64,000 bases of DNA from an uncultured Chloroflexales bacterium (GCA_937902315.1 CALGUG010000009.1:62001-126000); one strand, 5' to 3'. Counted from the stretch's first letter, positions 32,827-41,699 are shown. Notes: generated from the letters alone by a model not told the origin. Made by a program: numbers and translations.

Positions 32827-34048
32827 GGGAACTCCTTAGTCATGTTTGGATGTTCGTTCTTCAAAATCGTATTGTTTTGTGAAACCCTCTTAATTTCAGA
32901 GAATACAGGTTGGCAACCGATTCGTCTTTACACTAGTTCAGGTTCATGCTTAGAGTAACTTGGGGTGCTAGTTGGCCCTTCTCTCTTCTATATACATGGT
33001 AAAGAGACTGAGCAACTATGATCGATTCATCATCTATAAATAATTGCTATGTAGAGAACTAAGATAATTGTACCGATGAAGCTTACAGTATTAATAACAA
33101 GCGATTGCTTGAGATATTTTTTTCTTTAGAAATAGTTGGTCTAATAGATCTAAAATTGATCGATAAATGACGATCAAAGCGCAATTACGCTCTATAATTT
33201 CAAGAGGACAAAACAGTTGGAATAGCCAAGCATTAAGAGGCTTGTTTCCAAGAGGGGTTTTGAAGCAGAGTTGTATGTTGTGATTCGATCGCTTCATTGT
33301 TTGAAATAGCAGTGTAAACACATTGTCAGATAAGACAACTATGTTCTTAGGTAGGTTCGATGGGGCTGTCCAGAACGTATTCAGATCGTTAGGAAGCTCT
33401 TACAATGTCGGAAAGACATTGTAAATATTGTATGTTACCTATTATTATAACATTTTCTAAGGAAATGACAATCACTTTATGAAAGGATACTCGTCTTACT
33501 AAGCAATACGATTTTGATTTTCATTCCTCTTTCCTAAGCGTGAGAACTGTCCTTCATATGCTCCTCCATGCGCTTGGGCTGATTCGTTTACCCGTTAAGC
33601 ATCGTTAAAGATCCTCCACTCTTTGCTTGTTGCTAGAGGGCCTAATAATCTGGCACAATGAGCATGATTATTCTTAATAATTATGCTTAAATTTGTTTGA
33701 CATGTTGGAATACTCTAGCTACAATGGCCATCTCACAATGAATTGATCGTATTAAAAAGAGAACTCGTGTGGTGATCGGGCAAGGCCGCAGCCGTGTTTT
33801 ACTAGGCGAAGAAAGAGCGATACCAGATCGGTATTAGTCATGCGCTTTGTATCAAACCGCACAAAATTCATCAGTTTCAGCTTGATGCTGAGATGTCCTA
33901 GACTTTTGAATGTTAGTCTGTTTGGGCGAAAAGTCTAGCATTTATATACGTTTCGATCTCTACCGAATGTACTCGTTTTGGCTTGGCTGCGAAGTAGGGT
34001 ATGATAGCCTCTACTGCCGATGGCTTTCAGCAACATAAGGAGTATCGC
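32827..34048. other. 1.2-kb A+T-rich gene-free region
   Basis: I find no protein-like frame or tRNA here. The only clear structure is a perfect hairpin at 33400-33424 (arms TTACAATGTC and GACATTGTAA, loop GGAAA), with no gene end nearby. The region is visibly poorer in G+C than its neighbours and should contain the promoters of the DUF11 gene and of the O-acetylhomoserine sulfhydrylase gene. I saw no SAM riboswitch pattern upstream of the latter. Confidence 0.5.
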
Positions 34049-35329
34049 GTGTCTGAATTTGAGCGCCGTTTTGGCTTCCATACGCGTGCTTTGCACGCAG
34101 GTCAGCGCCCCGACCCGACGACGGGTGCGCGAGCTGTGCCGATCTACCAGACCTCGTCGTTTGTCTTCGATGATACCGAGCACGCGGCGGCTCTGTTTAA
34201 TTTGCAGCGTTTTGGCAATATCTATTCGCGAATTATGAACCCTACTAACGCCGTGTTCGAAGAGCGGATCGCCTCGCTCGAAGGTGGGGTAGGCGCTTTA
34301 GCAGTGGGCAGCGGCCAAGCGGCTCAGTTGGTGGCCTTGTTGAGTTTGCTCGAAGTGGGCGATGAGATTGTGGCGGCCAGCACGCTCTACGGTGGCACCT
34401 ATACCCAGCTCGATATCAGTCTGCGGCGTATGGGCATCAATACGATCTTTGTGAACCCCGACGATCCCGAGAACTTCCGCCGCGCGATCACGCCGCGCAC
34501 CAAAGTGCTCTACGGCGAAACCTTGGGCAACCCGAGCATCAATGTGCTCGACATTGCGGCGGTGGCCGAAATCGCTCACGAGCACAATATCCCCTTGATG
34601 ATCGACAACACCTTTGCGACGCCCTATTTGTGCCGCCCGATCGAGCACGGCGCCGATATCGTGGTGCACTCGGCTACCAAGTTTATCGGCGGGCATGGCA
34701 CCAGCATCGGCGGCGTTATCGTCGATAGTGGGCGCTTCCCGTGGGACAAAGGCAACTTCCCCCAGTTGCTCGAACCCAGCAAAGGCTATCACGGCATTCG
34801 CTTCTTCGAGACCTTTGGCGACTTCGCCTTCATTATGAAAGCGCGTGTCGAAGGCTTACGCGATCTCGGTCCGGCCCTCAGCCCATTCAACAGCTTCCTC
34901 TTTTTGCAGGGCGTCGAGACCTTAGGTTTGCGCATGGAGCGCCATGTCGCCAATACCAAAACGATCACGGCCTATCTGAAAGAGCATCCCAAGGTGGCTT
35001 GGGTCAACTATCCTTCGCTGCCCGATAGCCCATACTACGACTTGGCGCAGAAGTATCTGCCCAAGGGCGCAGGCGCGGTCTTCACCTTTGGCGTCAAGGG
35101 CGGGCGCGAGGCCGGTCAGCGCTTTATCGAGCGCTTGCAGCTCTTCTCGCACTTGGCCAATATCGGCGACGCCAAGTCGCTCGTGATTCACCCGGCCAGC
35201 ACGACCCACCAACAGCTCAGCGAAGAAGAGCAGCGCGCCGCTGGGGTCCAGCCCGAGATGGTGCGTGTTTCGGTTGGCTTGGAGGATGTAGAAGATCTGT
35301 TGTGGGATTTGGATCAGGCGCTATCCTAA
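34049..35329 (+). CDS. O-acetylhomoserine aminocarboxypropyltransferase (sulfhydrylase)
   Basis: The start is a GTG at 34049 with AAGGAG six bases upstream; the ATG at 34001 lacks a ribosome site. The product has 426 residues and belongs to the PLP-dependent Cys/Met metabolism family. It makes homocysteine from O-acetylhomoserine and sulfide. Features are the substrate-loop YSRIMNPTN, the cofactor-stacking LYGGTYTQ segment, the Asp in MIDNTFATPYL, and the PLP lysine at residue 211 in SATKFIGGHG. The C-terminal SLGDAKSL-type segment is NIGDAKSLVIHPASTTH. The length and the long central insert fit O-acetylhomoserine sulfhydrylases (about 425) better than MetB (about 380). It is followed 21 nt later by a CoA-binding protein gene. 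Confidence 0.93.
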   Translation: MSEFERRFGFHTRALHAGQRPDPTTGARAVPIYQTSSFVFDDTEHAAALFNLQRFGNIYSRIMNPTNAVFEERIASLEGGVGALAVGSGQAAQLVALLSLLEVGDEIVAASTLYGGTYTQLDISLRRMGINTIFVNPDDPENFRRAITPRTKVLYGETLGNPSINVLDIAAVAEIAHEHNIPLMIDNTFATPYLCRPIEHGADIVVHSATKFIGGHGTSIGGVIVDSGRFPWDKGNFPQLLEPSKGYHGIRFFETFGDFAFIMKARVEGLRDLGPALSPFNSFLFLQGVETLGLRMERHVANTKTITAYLKEHPKVAWVNYPSLPDSPYYDLAQKYLPKGAGAVFTFGVKGGREAGQRFIERLQLFSHLANIGDAKSLVIHPASTTHQQLSEEEQRAAGVQPEMVRVSVGLEDVEDLLWDLDQALS

Positions 35330-35350
35330 GCATATCAGAGAGGCAGCACT

Positions 35351-35881
35351 ATGTCGGATCAAGCCATTCCGGGCACGGGCGCGGTCAGCGCCAATTCGCC
35401 TGTTAATAATACCGATTTCGCCACCACGGCCTTTCAGAAGCTCTCGATTCTGCGCGAAAGCCGCACGATCGCCATGGTCGGCTTATCGTCGAACCCCTTC
35501 CGGCCCAGCCACTTCGCCGCGATCTATATGCTCGCAGAGGGCTATCGTGTGATTCCCGTCAACCCGCGCGAGACCGAGATCTTGGGCCAGAAGTGTTATG
35601 CTTCGCTGCGCGATATCCCCGAGCCGGTCGATATCGTTGATATTTTTCGCGATCCCAAAGCGGTTCCGCCGATTGTTGAAGATGCGATCGCGATCGGCGC
35701 CAAGACGGTCTGGATGCAGTTGGGCGTGATCAATCTGGAGGCGGCTCAACGCGCGCGCGAGGCGGGCTTGCAGGTCGTGATGGACGCCTGTGTGAAGATC
35801 GAGCACGCCCGCTTTTTTGGCGGCCTGAGCACGCTCGGCCTCAATACAGGTGTGATCACTTCGCGTCGGATTGTGCGCTAG
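35351..35881 (+). CDS. CoA-binding domain protein (YccU-like)
   Basis: This 176-residue protein has a single CoA_binding_2 Rossmann domain at about 38-160. The motifs are TIAMVGLSSNPFRPSH, GYRVIPVNPRETEILG, VDIVDIFRDP and VWMQLGVIN. A non-conserved N-terminal tail of about 35 residues precedes it. AGAGAGG lies before the ATG. It follows the O-acetylhomoserine sulfhydrylase gene by 21 nt, so the two are co-transcribed. A role in handling acyl-CoA or CoA thiol during sulfur assimilation would be consistent with this, but the biochemical function of the family is not established. Confidence 0.88.
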   Translation: MSDQAIPGTGAVSANSPVNNTDFATTAFQKLSILRESRTIAMVGLSSNPFRPSHFAAIYMLAEGYRVIPVNPRETEILGQKCYASLRDIPEPVDIVDIFRDPKAVPPIVEDAIAIGAKTVWMQLGVINLEAAQRAREAGLQVVMDACVKIEHARFFGGLSTLGLNTGVITSRRIVR

Positions 35882-35899
35882 GCGACAGGGCCAAGCAGC

Positions 35900-36012
35900 T
35901 ATTTGGCGGTGAGGTCCTTAGCTCCCATTCGGTCCTCACCGCGTCCGCCTACGGCTACCAACGTCTTAACCATACAGTCGTGTGCTAGCTGCCGTGCGGA
36001 GAGGCCGCCCAC
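35900..36012 (+). repeat. Interspersed GCGTCC element, copy 8
   Basis: The core is at 35941-35958. Here the left arm folds back: GCGGTGAGGTCC (35907-35918) pairs with GGTCCTCACCGC (35931-35942), 11 of 12 positions. It is 24 nt past the CoA-binding gene. Confidence 0.73.
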
Positions 36013-36029
36013 CTTGGTGGTCACACAAA

Positions 36030-36041
36030 CGAATTTGGTAT
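36030..36041 (+). repeat. Solitary right end of a B-type element
   Basis: CGAATTTGGTAT is identical to the right terminal inverted repeat of B1 (3736-3747). No matching left end is visible nearby; copy 8 of the other family sits directly upstream. Confidence 0.5.
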
Positions 36042-36107
36042 GACATCGGTGGAGCTTGCTGTATCGCTCTCACCGTATTGCTGGAAGGTTTTTAACCGTG
36101 AGAAAGT

Positions 36108-36129
36108 CCAGCAGTCTGAAAACTGCTGG
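36108..36129 (+). promoter_or_regulatory. Leader hairpin before the molybdopterin oxidoreductase
   Basis: CCAGCAGT (36108-36115) pairs with ACTGCTGG (36122-36129) around CTGAAA, followed by GCGCTTTTAAGG just before the ribosome site. It could be a weak terminator or attenuator. Confidence 0.4.
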
Positions 36130-36153
36130 GCGCTTTTAAGGAAAGTTGGCTAT

Positions 36154-38238
36154 ATGACAGTTGTTCCTGCTCCAGAGCTGACCGTGATACGCGGCGCCTG
36201 TCCGCACGACTGCCCCGATACCTGCGCAATGCTCGTCACTGTCAAAGATGGGGTAGCGATCAAAGTTCAGGGTGATCCCGAACATCCCTTGACCCAAGGT
36301 TTTTTGTGCTCGAAGGTTTCGCGCTATGTTGAGCGCACCTATCACCCCGAGCGCCTGCAATACCCCATGCGCCGCGTCGGGCCGCGCGGTTCGGGCCAGT
36401 GGCAACGCATCTCGTGGGACGAAGCGATCAACGAGATCGCTACACGCCTCAAGTCGATCTGCGCCGAGTACGGGCCGGAGGCGGTCTTGCCCTATTCGTT
36501 CGCCGGAACCATGGGCCTGATCCAAGGATCGTCGATGGATATGCGGCTCTTTCACAAGATGGGCGCCTCGCTACTGGACCGCACGATCTGCTCGGCGGCT
36601 GGCAAGGTGGGCTACAGCTATACCATCGGTCAGCCGATCGGAACCGATCCCGAGCAGTTTGAAAACGCCCGCTTCATCATTTTGTGGGGCACCAACACGC
36701 TCACTTCCAACCCACACCTCTGGCCCTTTATCAAGCGGGCGCGGGCTAAAGGCGCCAAGGTGGTGGCGATCGATCCCTTCCGCACGCGCACGGTCGAGCA
36801 GTGCGACGAGCACTACGCCATCAATGTGGGCACCGATGGCGCGCTGGCGCTCGGTATGCTGAACGTGATCTTCGCGGAGGGCTTAGAAGACCGCGACTAT
36901 CTGCGTGACTACTGTGTGGGCGGCGAACAACTGCGCCAGCGCGCTGCCGAGTATCCGCCCGAGCGCGTCGCCGAGATCACAGGCATCAGCGCAGAGCGCA
37001 TCGTCGAGCTAGCGCGCAGCTATGCCACAGCGCAGCCCTCGGTGATCCGCATTAACTACGGTATGCAGCGCCACGCAGGCGGCGGAATGGCGACTCGCAC
37101 GGTCGCCACGCTTCCGGCGGTGGTCGGCGCTTGGCGCCATGCAGCGGGCGGCATTTTGCTGAGTACGGGCGGCAGCTACCCGATCAACTGGCGCGACCTG
37201 ACCGCGAGCTATCTGATCCCGCCCGGCACACGCACTTTCAACATGAACGAGCTGGGCCGCGTGCTGACCGAGGTCGACGATCCGCCCGTGAAGGCGCTGG
37301 TGGTCTACAACGTCAATCCGGCTGCGGTCGCGCCCGATCTGGAGAAGGTCCACGCCGGTTTGATGCGCGACGACCTGTTTACGGTGGTGCTTGAGCACTT
37401 TATGACCGATACTGCGGAGCTAGCCGATCTGGTTTTGCCCGCCACCACTCAGCTCGAACACGCCGACTTGCACACCTCCTACGGCCATCTCTATGTGCTC
37501 TGGAACGAGCCGTCGATCGCGCCGCTGGGCGAGGCTCTGCCCAACAGCGAGATCTTTCGCCGGATCGCCGCTGCCATGGGCTACACCGATGAGATCTTCC
37601 GCGATTCTGATGAGGAGATGGCGCGTCAAGCCTTGAATGTGCGCCATCCTTCGATGGAGGGCATCACGCTTGAGGCTTTGAAAGAGCGCGGTTGGATGAA
37701 GCTCAATCTGCCTAAAGATTGGGCACCATTCGCCCAAGGCGGCTTCCCAACCCCAAGCGGCAAGTGCGAGCTTTATTCGCAGAGTTTGGCGAATCAAGGG
37801 TTCGATCCGCTGCCGACCTTTACGCCGCCAGCCGAGAGCCGCTTCAGCGATCCCGAGCTGGCCAAGAAGTACCCGTTGGCGCTGCTGACCCCGCCCGCTC
37901 ATCACTTCCTCAATACCACCTTCGCTAATGTGCTCGAGCGCTACGAGGAAGGCCCGATGTTGCTGATTCACCCCGAAGATGCGGCGGCTCGCCAGATCGC
38001 GAACGGCGACCAAGTGCGGGTTTTCAACGATCGAGGCGACTATTTTGTACCTGCTGTGCTGAGCGAGAAGGTCAAGCCGGGCGTTGTGCTGACGCCTTCG
38101 ATCTGGTGGAATCGCAAGATGAAGCGCGGTCGCGGCGTGAACTTTACGACTTCGCAGCGCCTTTCGGACTTAGGTGGCGGCGCAACCTTCTATGATAACT
38201 TGGTTGAGGTAGAGAAGGTTGATGTTAGCGAGGTCTAA
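36154..38238 (+). CDS. Molybdopterin-dependent oxidoreductase, DMSO reductase family, with [4Fe-4S] motif
   Basis: The start is the ATG at 36154 with AAGGAAAG upstream. The frame extends to 36040, but that codon lies in a repeat end and the extra 38 residues look non-coding. The 694-residue catalytic subunit has an N-terminal [4Fe-4S] motif (Cys16, Cys20, Cys24, Cys52). A Cys at 146 in RTICSAAGK is the likely Mo ligand, followed by MGD-binding segments (FIILWGTNTLTSNPH, AIDPFRTRTVEQCDEHY). The C-terminal molydop-binding domain starts near 590 (ALLTPPAHHFLNTTFAN). The Cys ligand places it nearer formate dehydrogenase/NapA-like enzymes than DMSO reductase. There is no Tat signal and no Fe-S or membrane partner gene, so it is probably a soluble cytoplasmic enzyme of unknown substrate. 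Confidence 0.88.
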   Translation: MTVVPAPELTVIRGACPHDCPDTCAMLVTVKDGVAIKVQGDPEHPLTQGFLCSKVSRYVERTYHPERLQYPMRRVGPRGSGQWQRISWDEAINEIATRLKSICAEYGPEAVLPYSFAGTMGLIQGSSMDMRLFHKMGASLLDRTICSAAGKVGYSYTIGQPIGTDPEQFENARFIILWGTNTLTSNPHLWPFIKRARAKGAKVVAIDPFRTRTVEQCDEHYAINVGTDGALALGMLNVIFAEGLEDRDYLRDYCVGGEQLRQRAAEYPPERVAEITGISAERIVELARSYATAQPSVIRINYGMQRHAGGGMATRTVATLPAVVGAWRHAAGGILLSTGGSYPINWRDLTASYLIPPGTRTFNMNELGRVLTEVDDPPVKALVVYNVNPAAVAPDLEKVHAGLMRDDLFTVVLEHFMTDTAELADLVLPATTQLEHADLHTSYGHLYVLWNEPSIAPLGEALPNSEIFRRIAAAMGYTDEIFRDSDEEMARQALNVRHPSMEGITLEALKERGWMKLNLPKDWAPFAQGGFPTPSGKCELYSQSLANQGFDPLPTFTPPAESRFSDPELAKKYPLALLTPPAHHFLNTTFANVLERYEEGPMLLIHPEDAAARQIANGDQVRVFNDRGDYFVPAVLSEKVKPGVVLTPSIWWNRKMKRGRGVNFTTSQRLSDLGGGATFYDNLVEVEKVDVSEV

Positions 38239-38244
38239 GCGCAG

Positions 38245-38345
38245 GGGGCGACAAGCGACCGCCCGAATGGAAGGGCGGCGATTTGTTAGCCGTAGGCGGA
38301 CGCGCCAAGGAACAAATGGCAGGTAGAGGCCTTTAACGCCTTAAT
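38245..38345 (-). repeat. Interspersed GCGTCC element, copy 9 (inverted)
   Basis: The core is at 38286-38303 on the minus strand and ends CTAA. The right flank contains an inverted repeat of CGCCC...ATTCGGGCG, and the left arm carries GCCATTTGTTCC. Confidence 0.7.
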
Positions 38346-38369
38346 CTGAAAGTGTGCCTACAAGCTGTG

Positions 38370-38575
38370 ATACCAAATCCTGTTGATTACTTCCAATTAA
38401 GCAGATACGCTTTTGAACACAGGCCTTCGGCAGAGTGGAACTGCTCTTTTTTGATATGCGAGATTTGGCGCTTGAGCGCCAAATCTCGCATATTACTTTC
38501 CCTGATTTCTTTGCGTATCAATGTCCCTGTTGAAAGATGTTTCTAAAAAGAGAACGCTTTAAACGGATTTGGTGT
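38370..38575. repeat. MITE-like element B2 with internal 18-bp hairpin
   Basis: The left end ATACCAAATCC (38370-38380) and right end GGATTTGGTGT (38565-38575) flank the GGCCTTCGGCAGAGTGGAAC motif (38422-38441). A perfect hairpin follows (arms 38454-38471 and 38476-38493, loop TTGA). The hairpin sits where B1 has one but shares little arm sequence with it. It lies between two convergent genes. Confidence 0.62.
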
Positions 38576-38582
38576 GATACAA

Positions 38583-38616
38583 AAGAGCGAGCTAGTCAAT
38601 AGACTGGCTCGCTCTT
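38583..38616 (-). terminator. Intrinsic terminator of the SDR gene
   Basis: A 15-bp stem with one G-T pair (AAGAGCGAGCTAGTC, loop AATA) is followed by a short TTTT on the minus strand, 20 nt after the SDR stop. Confidence 0.75.
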
Positions 38617-38636
38617 GCATTTGATGGAGATTATGA

Positions 38637-39398
38637 CTAGATCGCTGGCATCACCGCGCCGCCCGCCACGGGGATGTATGCGCCCGTGATGAAGCTGGCC
38701 AGGTCGGAGGCCAAGAAGGCGACCACGTTGGCGATCTCTTGGTCGGTGCCACGGCGCTTCAGGGCGACCTTCTTGGAATAGGCTTCGCTGACTTCGGTGC
38801 CGCGCTCGCGATCGCGGTCGCTGATTGTCCAGCCCGGAGCGACCTGGTTGACGGTGATCTGGTGCTCGCCGATCTCGCGCGCCAGAACGCGCAACACGCC
38901 GTCCATACCGCGCTTACCGGCCACATAGGCCGACTGAGTCGGGAAGTTTTCCATGGCGCACTCGGTGTTGGTTGCGATGATGCGACCGTAGTTGTTTTCG
39001 ATCATATTTGGCACAAATGCCTTGGCCATCAAGACGTTCTGCAAAACACAGGAGCGGAACTGGCCTTCGTAATCTTCGATAGCTTGATCCAAAACGTGTA
39101 CCCAGTTGTATTGGATCACAGCGTTGTTGACGATAATCTGAGGGTGGCCCAACTGCTCTACGATGATATCGCGCATGGCAAAGACCGAATCGGCATCGGT
39201 AACATCGGCTTGCACGGCGATGGCACGGCGGCCCATAGCGATGATCTCGTCGCGAACTGCCTCGGCTTTGCTTTGGTTGCCGTGATAGTGCACAGCAATA
39301 TCAGCGCCGCATGCAGCCAAGGTTCGGCACATAACGCGCCCCAGTTGGCCTGAACCGCCAGTGACCACCGCGATTTTGTTGGATAGATCGATCTGCAT
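38637..39398 (-). CDS. Short-chain dehydrogenase/reductase
   Basis: The start is the ATG at 39398 with AAGGAG eight bases upstream; the longer frame adds ten residues without support. The product is a 253-residue classical SDR that oxidises or reduces a carbonyl or hydroxyl substrate with NAD(P). The cofactor motif TGGSGQLG is at about residues 11-18. The NNAVIQYN segment replaces the usual NNAG-x context. The catalytic YVAGK lies near 150-154, and the C-terminal VAFLASDLASFITGAYIPVAGG is typical. It is close to 3-oxoacyl-ACP reductase and glucose dehydrogenase-like SDRs, but the substrate is open. It is downstream of a small unknown gene and ends at its own terminator. Confidence 0.88.
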   Translation of the reverse strand: MQIDLSNKIAVVTGGSGQLGRVMCRTLAACGADIAVHYHGNQSKAEAVRDEIIAMGRRAIAVQADVTDADSVFAMRDIIVEQLGHPQIIVNNAVIQYNWVHVLDQAIEDYEGQFRSCVLQNVLMAKAFVPNMIENNYGRIIATNTECAMENFPTQSAYVAGKRGMDGVLRVLAREIGEHQITVNQVAPGWTISDRDRERGTEVSEAYSKKVALKRRGTDQEIANVVAFLASDLASFITGAYIPVAGGAVMPAI

Positions 39399-39449
39399 TG
39401 ATGTTGCTCCTTCTTCGGAAACGCTCAAACTAAAGGATGAACCACGACC

Positions 39450-39773
39450 TCATTCATCTGCCGAATCCGTTGAGTACGGTAGGCGACGCAGCGCTGCAAG
39501 AAATTGCTCTTGGTTATAGCTTTTTCCGCTTGATAGCGCTGGAAACAGTTCCTGTACAACTACATTGGCGATCAGTTGGCGCGCACCTTCGGGACTATGG
39601 CCCGCCGCGACCAAACGCTCGAAGGTTGCGAACACTTCGGGCGGTTGGCCGTTTGCCAACTGTTTGTCGAGCTTGGCCAGCACAGCCTCAGTTAAAGCGG
39701 GATTGCTCGCTGGGGCCGCGTTCTGGTTAGGCGACGACGGTTTTTGTAGACGTACGGGGCGTTTGCGCTGCAT
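39450..39773 (-). CDS. Small conserved-looking hypothetical protein
   Basis: I do not recognise this 107-residue protein beyond a general likeness to short DUF1841-type proteins. The N-terminus is basic and Pro/Asn-rich (MQRKRPVRLQKPSSPNQN), probably disordered. Residues about 28-100 are helical in composition, with ANGQPPEVFATFERLVAAGHSPEGARQLIANVVVQELF as the core. GAGG lies before the ATG. It is 51 nt upstream of the SDR start and 62 nt downstream of the ABC ATPase gene, so it may belong to the exporter transcript. No membrane span or signal is visible. Confidence 0.7.
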   Translation of the reverse strand: MQRKRPVRLQKPSSPNQNAAPASNPALTEAVLAKLDKQLANGQPPEVFATFERLVAAGHSPEGARQLIANVVVQELFPALSSGKSYNQEQFLAALRRLPYSTDSADE

Positions 39774-39835
39774 AATACCTCATTTTATTCAAGATATTTC
39801 AAGCGATTCGCATTGTTTGAAGGACTGTTTTGAGC

Positions 39836-40885
39836 TTATAGCGCTTCCTCAAGCTCTAAAACCTCTTTTGGTTTGCGCCAACTCTGGTAAATATTGGCGA
39901 TCACTTCGTCGATCGGCGCTCGTACGGTTTCGACATCGATGATGCTGGTTTGCTTGGCGGCTTGGTTGAGCAGATCGACGATCTTGATTTGCGAAGCGTC
40001 GAAGCGATATTCATGCCGCCGTGCTTGCGATTCGATCAGCTCGGCGCCCTCTAAGCTGGGCGCGGTTTCGTCGCTGGTTTCGATGATCAGGCGGCGACCG
40101 TCGCTCATGGTTTGGCGCAGCTGTTCGAAAGGCCCATCGAAGGCGACTTTGCCATGATCGATCATCACCATACGTCCCGCCAACTGTTCGAGCTCGGCCA
40201 TATCGTGGCTGGTGATCATTACGGTGACCTGCTGTTTGCGATTCAGCTCTTTGACGAAGTCGAGCATCATGCGCTTCGAGAGCACATCGAGGCCGATGGT
40301 CGGCTCGTCGAGAAAGAGCAGCTCCGGCTCGTGCAAGAGCGCTAAGCCGAGCTCGGCGCGCATGCGTTGGCCCAAGCTCAGTTCGCGCGCCAAGCTGTGG
40401 AAGAACTCTTCCAAACCGAGCACTTCGATCAAGCGCTTTTGCGTTCGCGCGAAGCGATCTTGGGGAATATCCCAGACCACGCGCTTCCATTCATAGCTGG
40501 CCGCTACAGGATGATCGTACCAGAGTTCGCTGCGTTGGCCAAATACAACGCCGATGCGCTTGACATATTGAACGCGCTCGTTGATCGGATCGAAGCCTAA
40601 GGCCCGTACACGGCCCGCATTGGGTGCCAGCAAGCCCGAAAGCAGCTTGATAGTGGTGCTTTTGCCTGCTCCGTTCGGGCCTGCGTAGGCTACGATCTCG
40701 CCGCGCCGGATCTGCATACTGACGCCTTGCAGCGCGCGCACCTCGCGAATGCGTGGCTTGAACATATGGCGGATGGTCTCGCTCAATCTGCTGGAACGCT
40801 GGCGCTGGCGAAAGACCTTGTGCACATCTTGCAGCTCAACTACGATGTCCGAGTGAGCTGTAGCGTTGTGAACCTGTGGTGGCAT
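39836..40885 (-). CDS. ABC-2 type exporter ATP-binding protein
   Basis: This 349-residue ATPase powers the two membrane proteins encoded just upstream. Walker A is GPNGAGKST near 68-76. The signature segment is LSLGQRMRAELGLALLHEPELLFLDEP, with LSLGQ replacing LSGGQ, followed by Walker B and the switch His in ITSHDM. A C-terminal domain of about 100 residues follows. It is like the ATPases that pair with DUF990-type permeases. Its start overlaps the end of the permease gene by 50 nt, so translation is coupled. The exported substrate is unknown; lipids, peptides or drugs are typical for the class. Confidence 0.9.
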   Translation of the reverse strand: MPPQVHNATAHSDIVVELQDVHKVFRQRQRSSRLSETIRHMFKPRIREVRALQGVSMQIRRGEIVAYAGPNGAGKSTTIKLLSGLLAPNAGRVRALGFDPINERVQYVKRIGVVFGQRSELWYDHPVAASYEWKRVVWDIPQDRFARTQKRLIEVLGLEEFFHSLARELSLGQRMRAELGLALLHEPELLFLDEPTIGLDVLSKRMMLDFVKELNRKQQVTVMITSHDMAELEQLAGRMVMIDHGKVAFDGPFEQLRQTMSDGRRLIIETSDETAPSLEGAELIESQARRHEYRFDASQIKIVDLLNQAAKQTSIIDVETVRAPIDEVIANIYQSWRKPKEVLELEEAL

Positions 40886-41699
40886 AGTAACCTAATCCTT
40901 TCAAAAAGCAGAAGAGTGCGATCCCCAGCATAAACAGCGCGGCTAGCGGTGTGATCCAGATGCTCCAAGCAGAGCTATTCAGGCCCAAAAGCGCCCGAAC
41001 GGGATACCAAGCAACCAGACCGACTGGCGCGACCGTCATAAGGCTGCCGAGCAGTAGGCCGCCCAGCCCATCGAGCGGATAGACCTTGAGCTGATCGAGT
41101 AGGCGCGAGGCCGAGCTACTGATCTCTTCGCTGCTGCGCGGTGCGACAAAGGCCAAGCTACCCCAGATATAGTTGAAGCTCATCATGATCGTGCCTGAGG
41201 CGAACAGGTTCAAGACGAGCAGCGCCCACCAACCCAGATCGAGTGAGACTCCTAGCCCTATCAAACCCCAAGCAAACAGTAAGATTCCCGGGATCAGGCC
41301 CATCAAACCCGAGAGCGGCGCAAAGCCTTCGGTGATAAAGATCATCCAGAGCGGCTGAGGCTGCACCAGCACATGGTCGAGTTGGCCTCGCCCGATTCGT
41401 CGGCTGATCAGCGAGAGATTGTAGTTGAAAAAGGTGTTCAATATACCCAAAACCAGCGTCGAGTAGCCTAGCAAGACATAGAGGTGGTTGAGCGTCCATG
41501 TGCCGATGCCATCGAAGCGTTGGGCCAACAACAGCAGACCGATCACCGAGCCGATGCTGGTGAGCAGTTCGCTGCTGAAATAGATCAAGGCCAGGCGAAC
41601 ATCGCTGATTAGCAGCAATAGATCGAGCTTGGCATAAAACAGCCAAAGTTGCCAGATGCGTTTGAGCGTGCGCCACACGCTGTTCAGTTTAGCCGCCAT
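40836..41699 (-). CDS. ABC-2 type permease (DUF990-like), second membrane subunit
   Basis: This 287-residue integral membrane protein has about six hydrophobic spans (ALIYFSSELLTSIGSVIGLLLLAQ, HLYVLLGYSTLVLGILNTFF, GLMGLIPGILLFAWGLIGLGVSL, WWALLVLNLFASGTIMMSF, LLLGSLMTVAPVGLVAWYPV, IWITPLAALFMLGIALFCFL). The cytoplasmic loop with SRRIGRGQLDHVLVQPQP is a conserved feature of this permease class. It overlaps the upstream permease by 11 nt and the downstream ATPase by 50 nt. Together the three genes should form one export complex with two different half-channels. Confidence 0.88.
   Translation of the reverse strand: MAAKLNSVWRTLKRIWQLWLFYAKLDLLLLISDVRLALIYFSSELLTSIGSVIGLLLLAQRFDGIGTWTLNHLYVLLGYSTLVLGILNTFFNYNLSLISRRIGRGQLDHVLVQPQPLWMIFITEGFAPLSGLMGLIPGILLFAWGLIGLGVSLDLGWWALLVLNLFASGTIMMSFNYIWGSLAFVAPRSSEEISSSASRLLDQLKVYPLDGLGGLLLGSLMTVAPVGLVAWYPVRALLGLNSSAWSIWITPLAALFMLGIALFCFLKGLGYYATTGSQRYSSLGHRS

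Noticed and set aside
33700..34048. SAM riboswitch upstream of the O-acetylhomoserine sulfhydrylase gene
   Set aside because: I looked for the SAM-I core elements and saw none in order.
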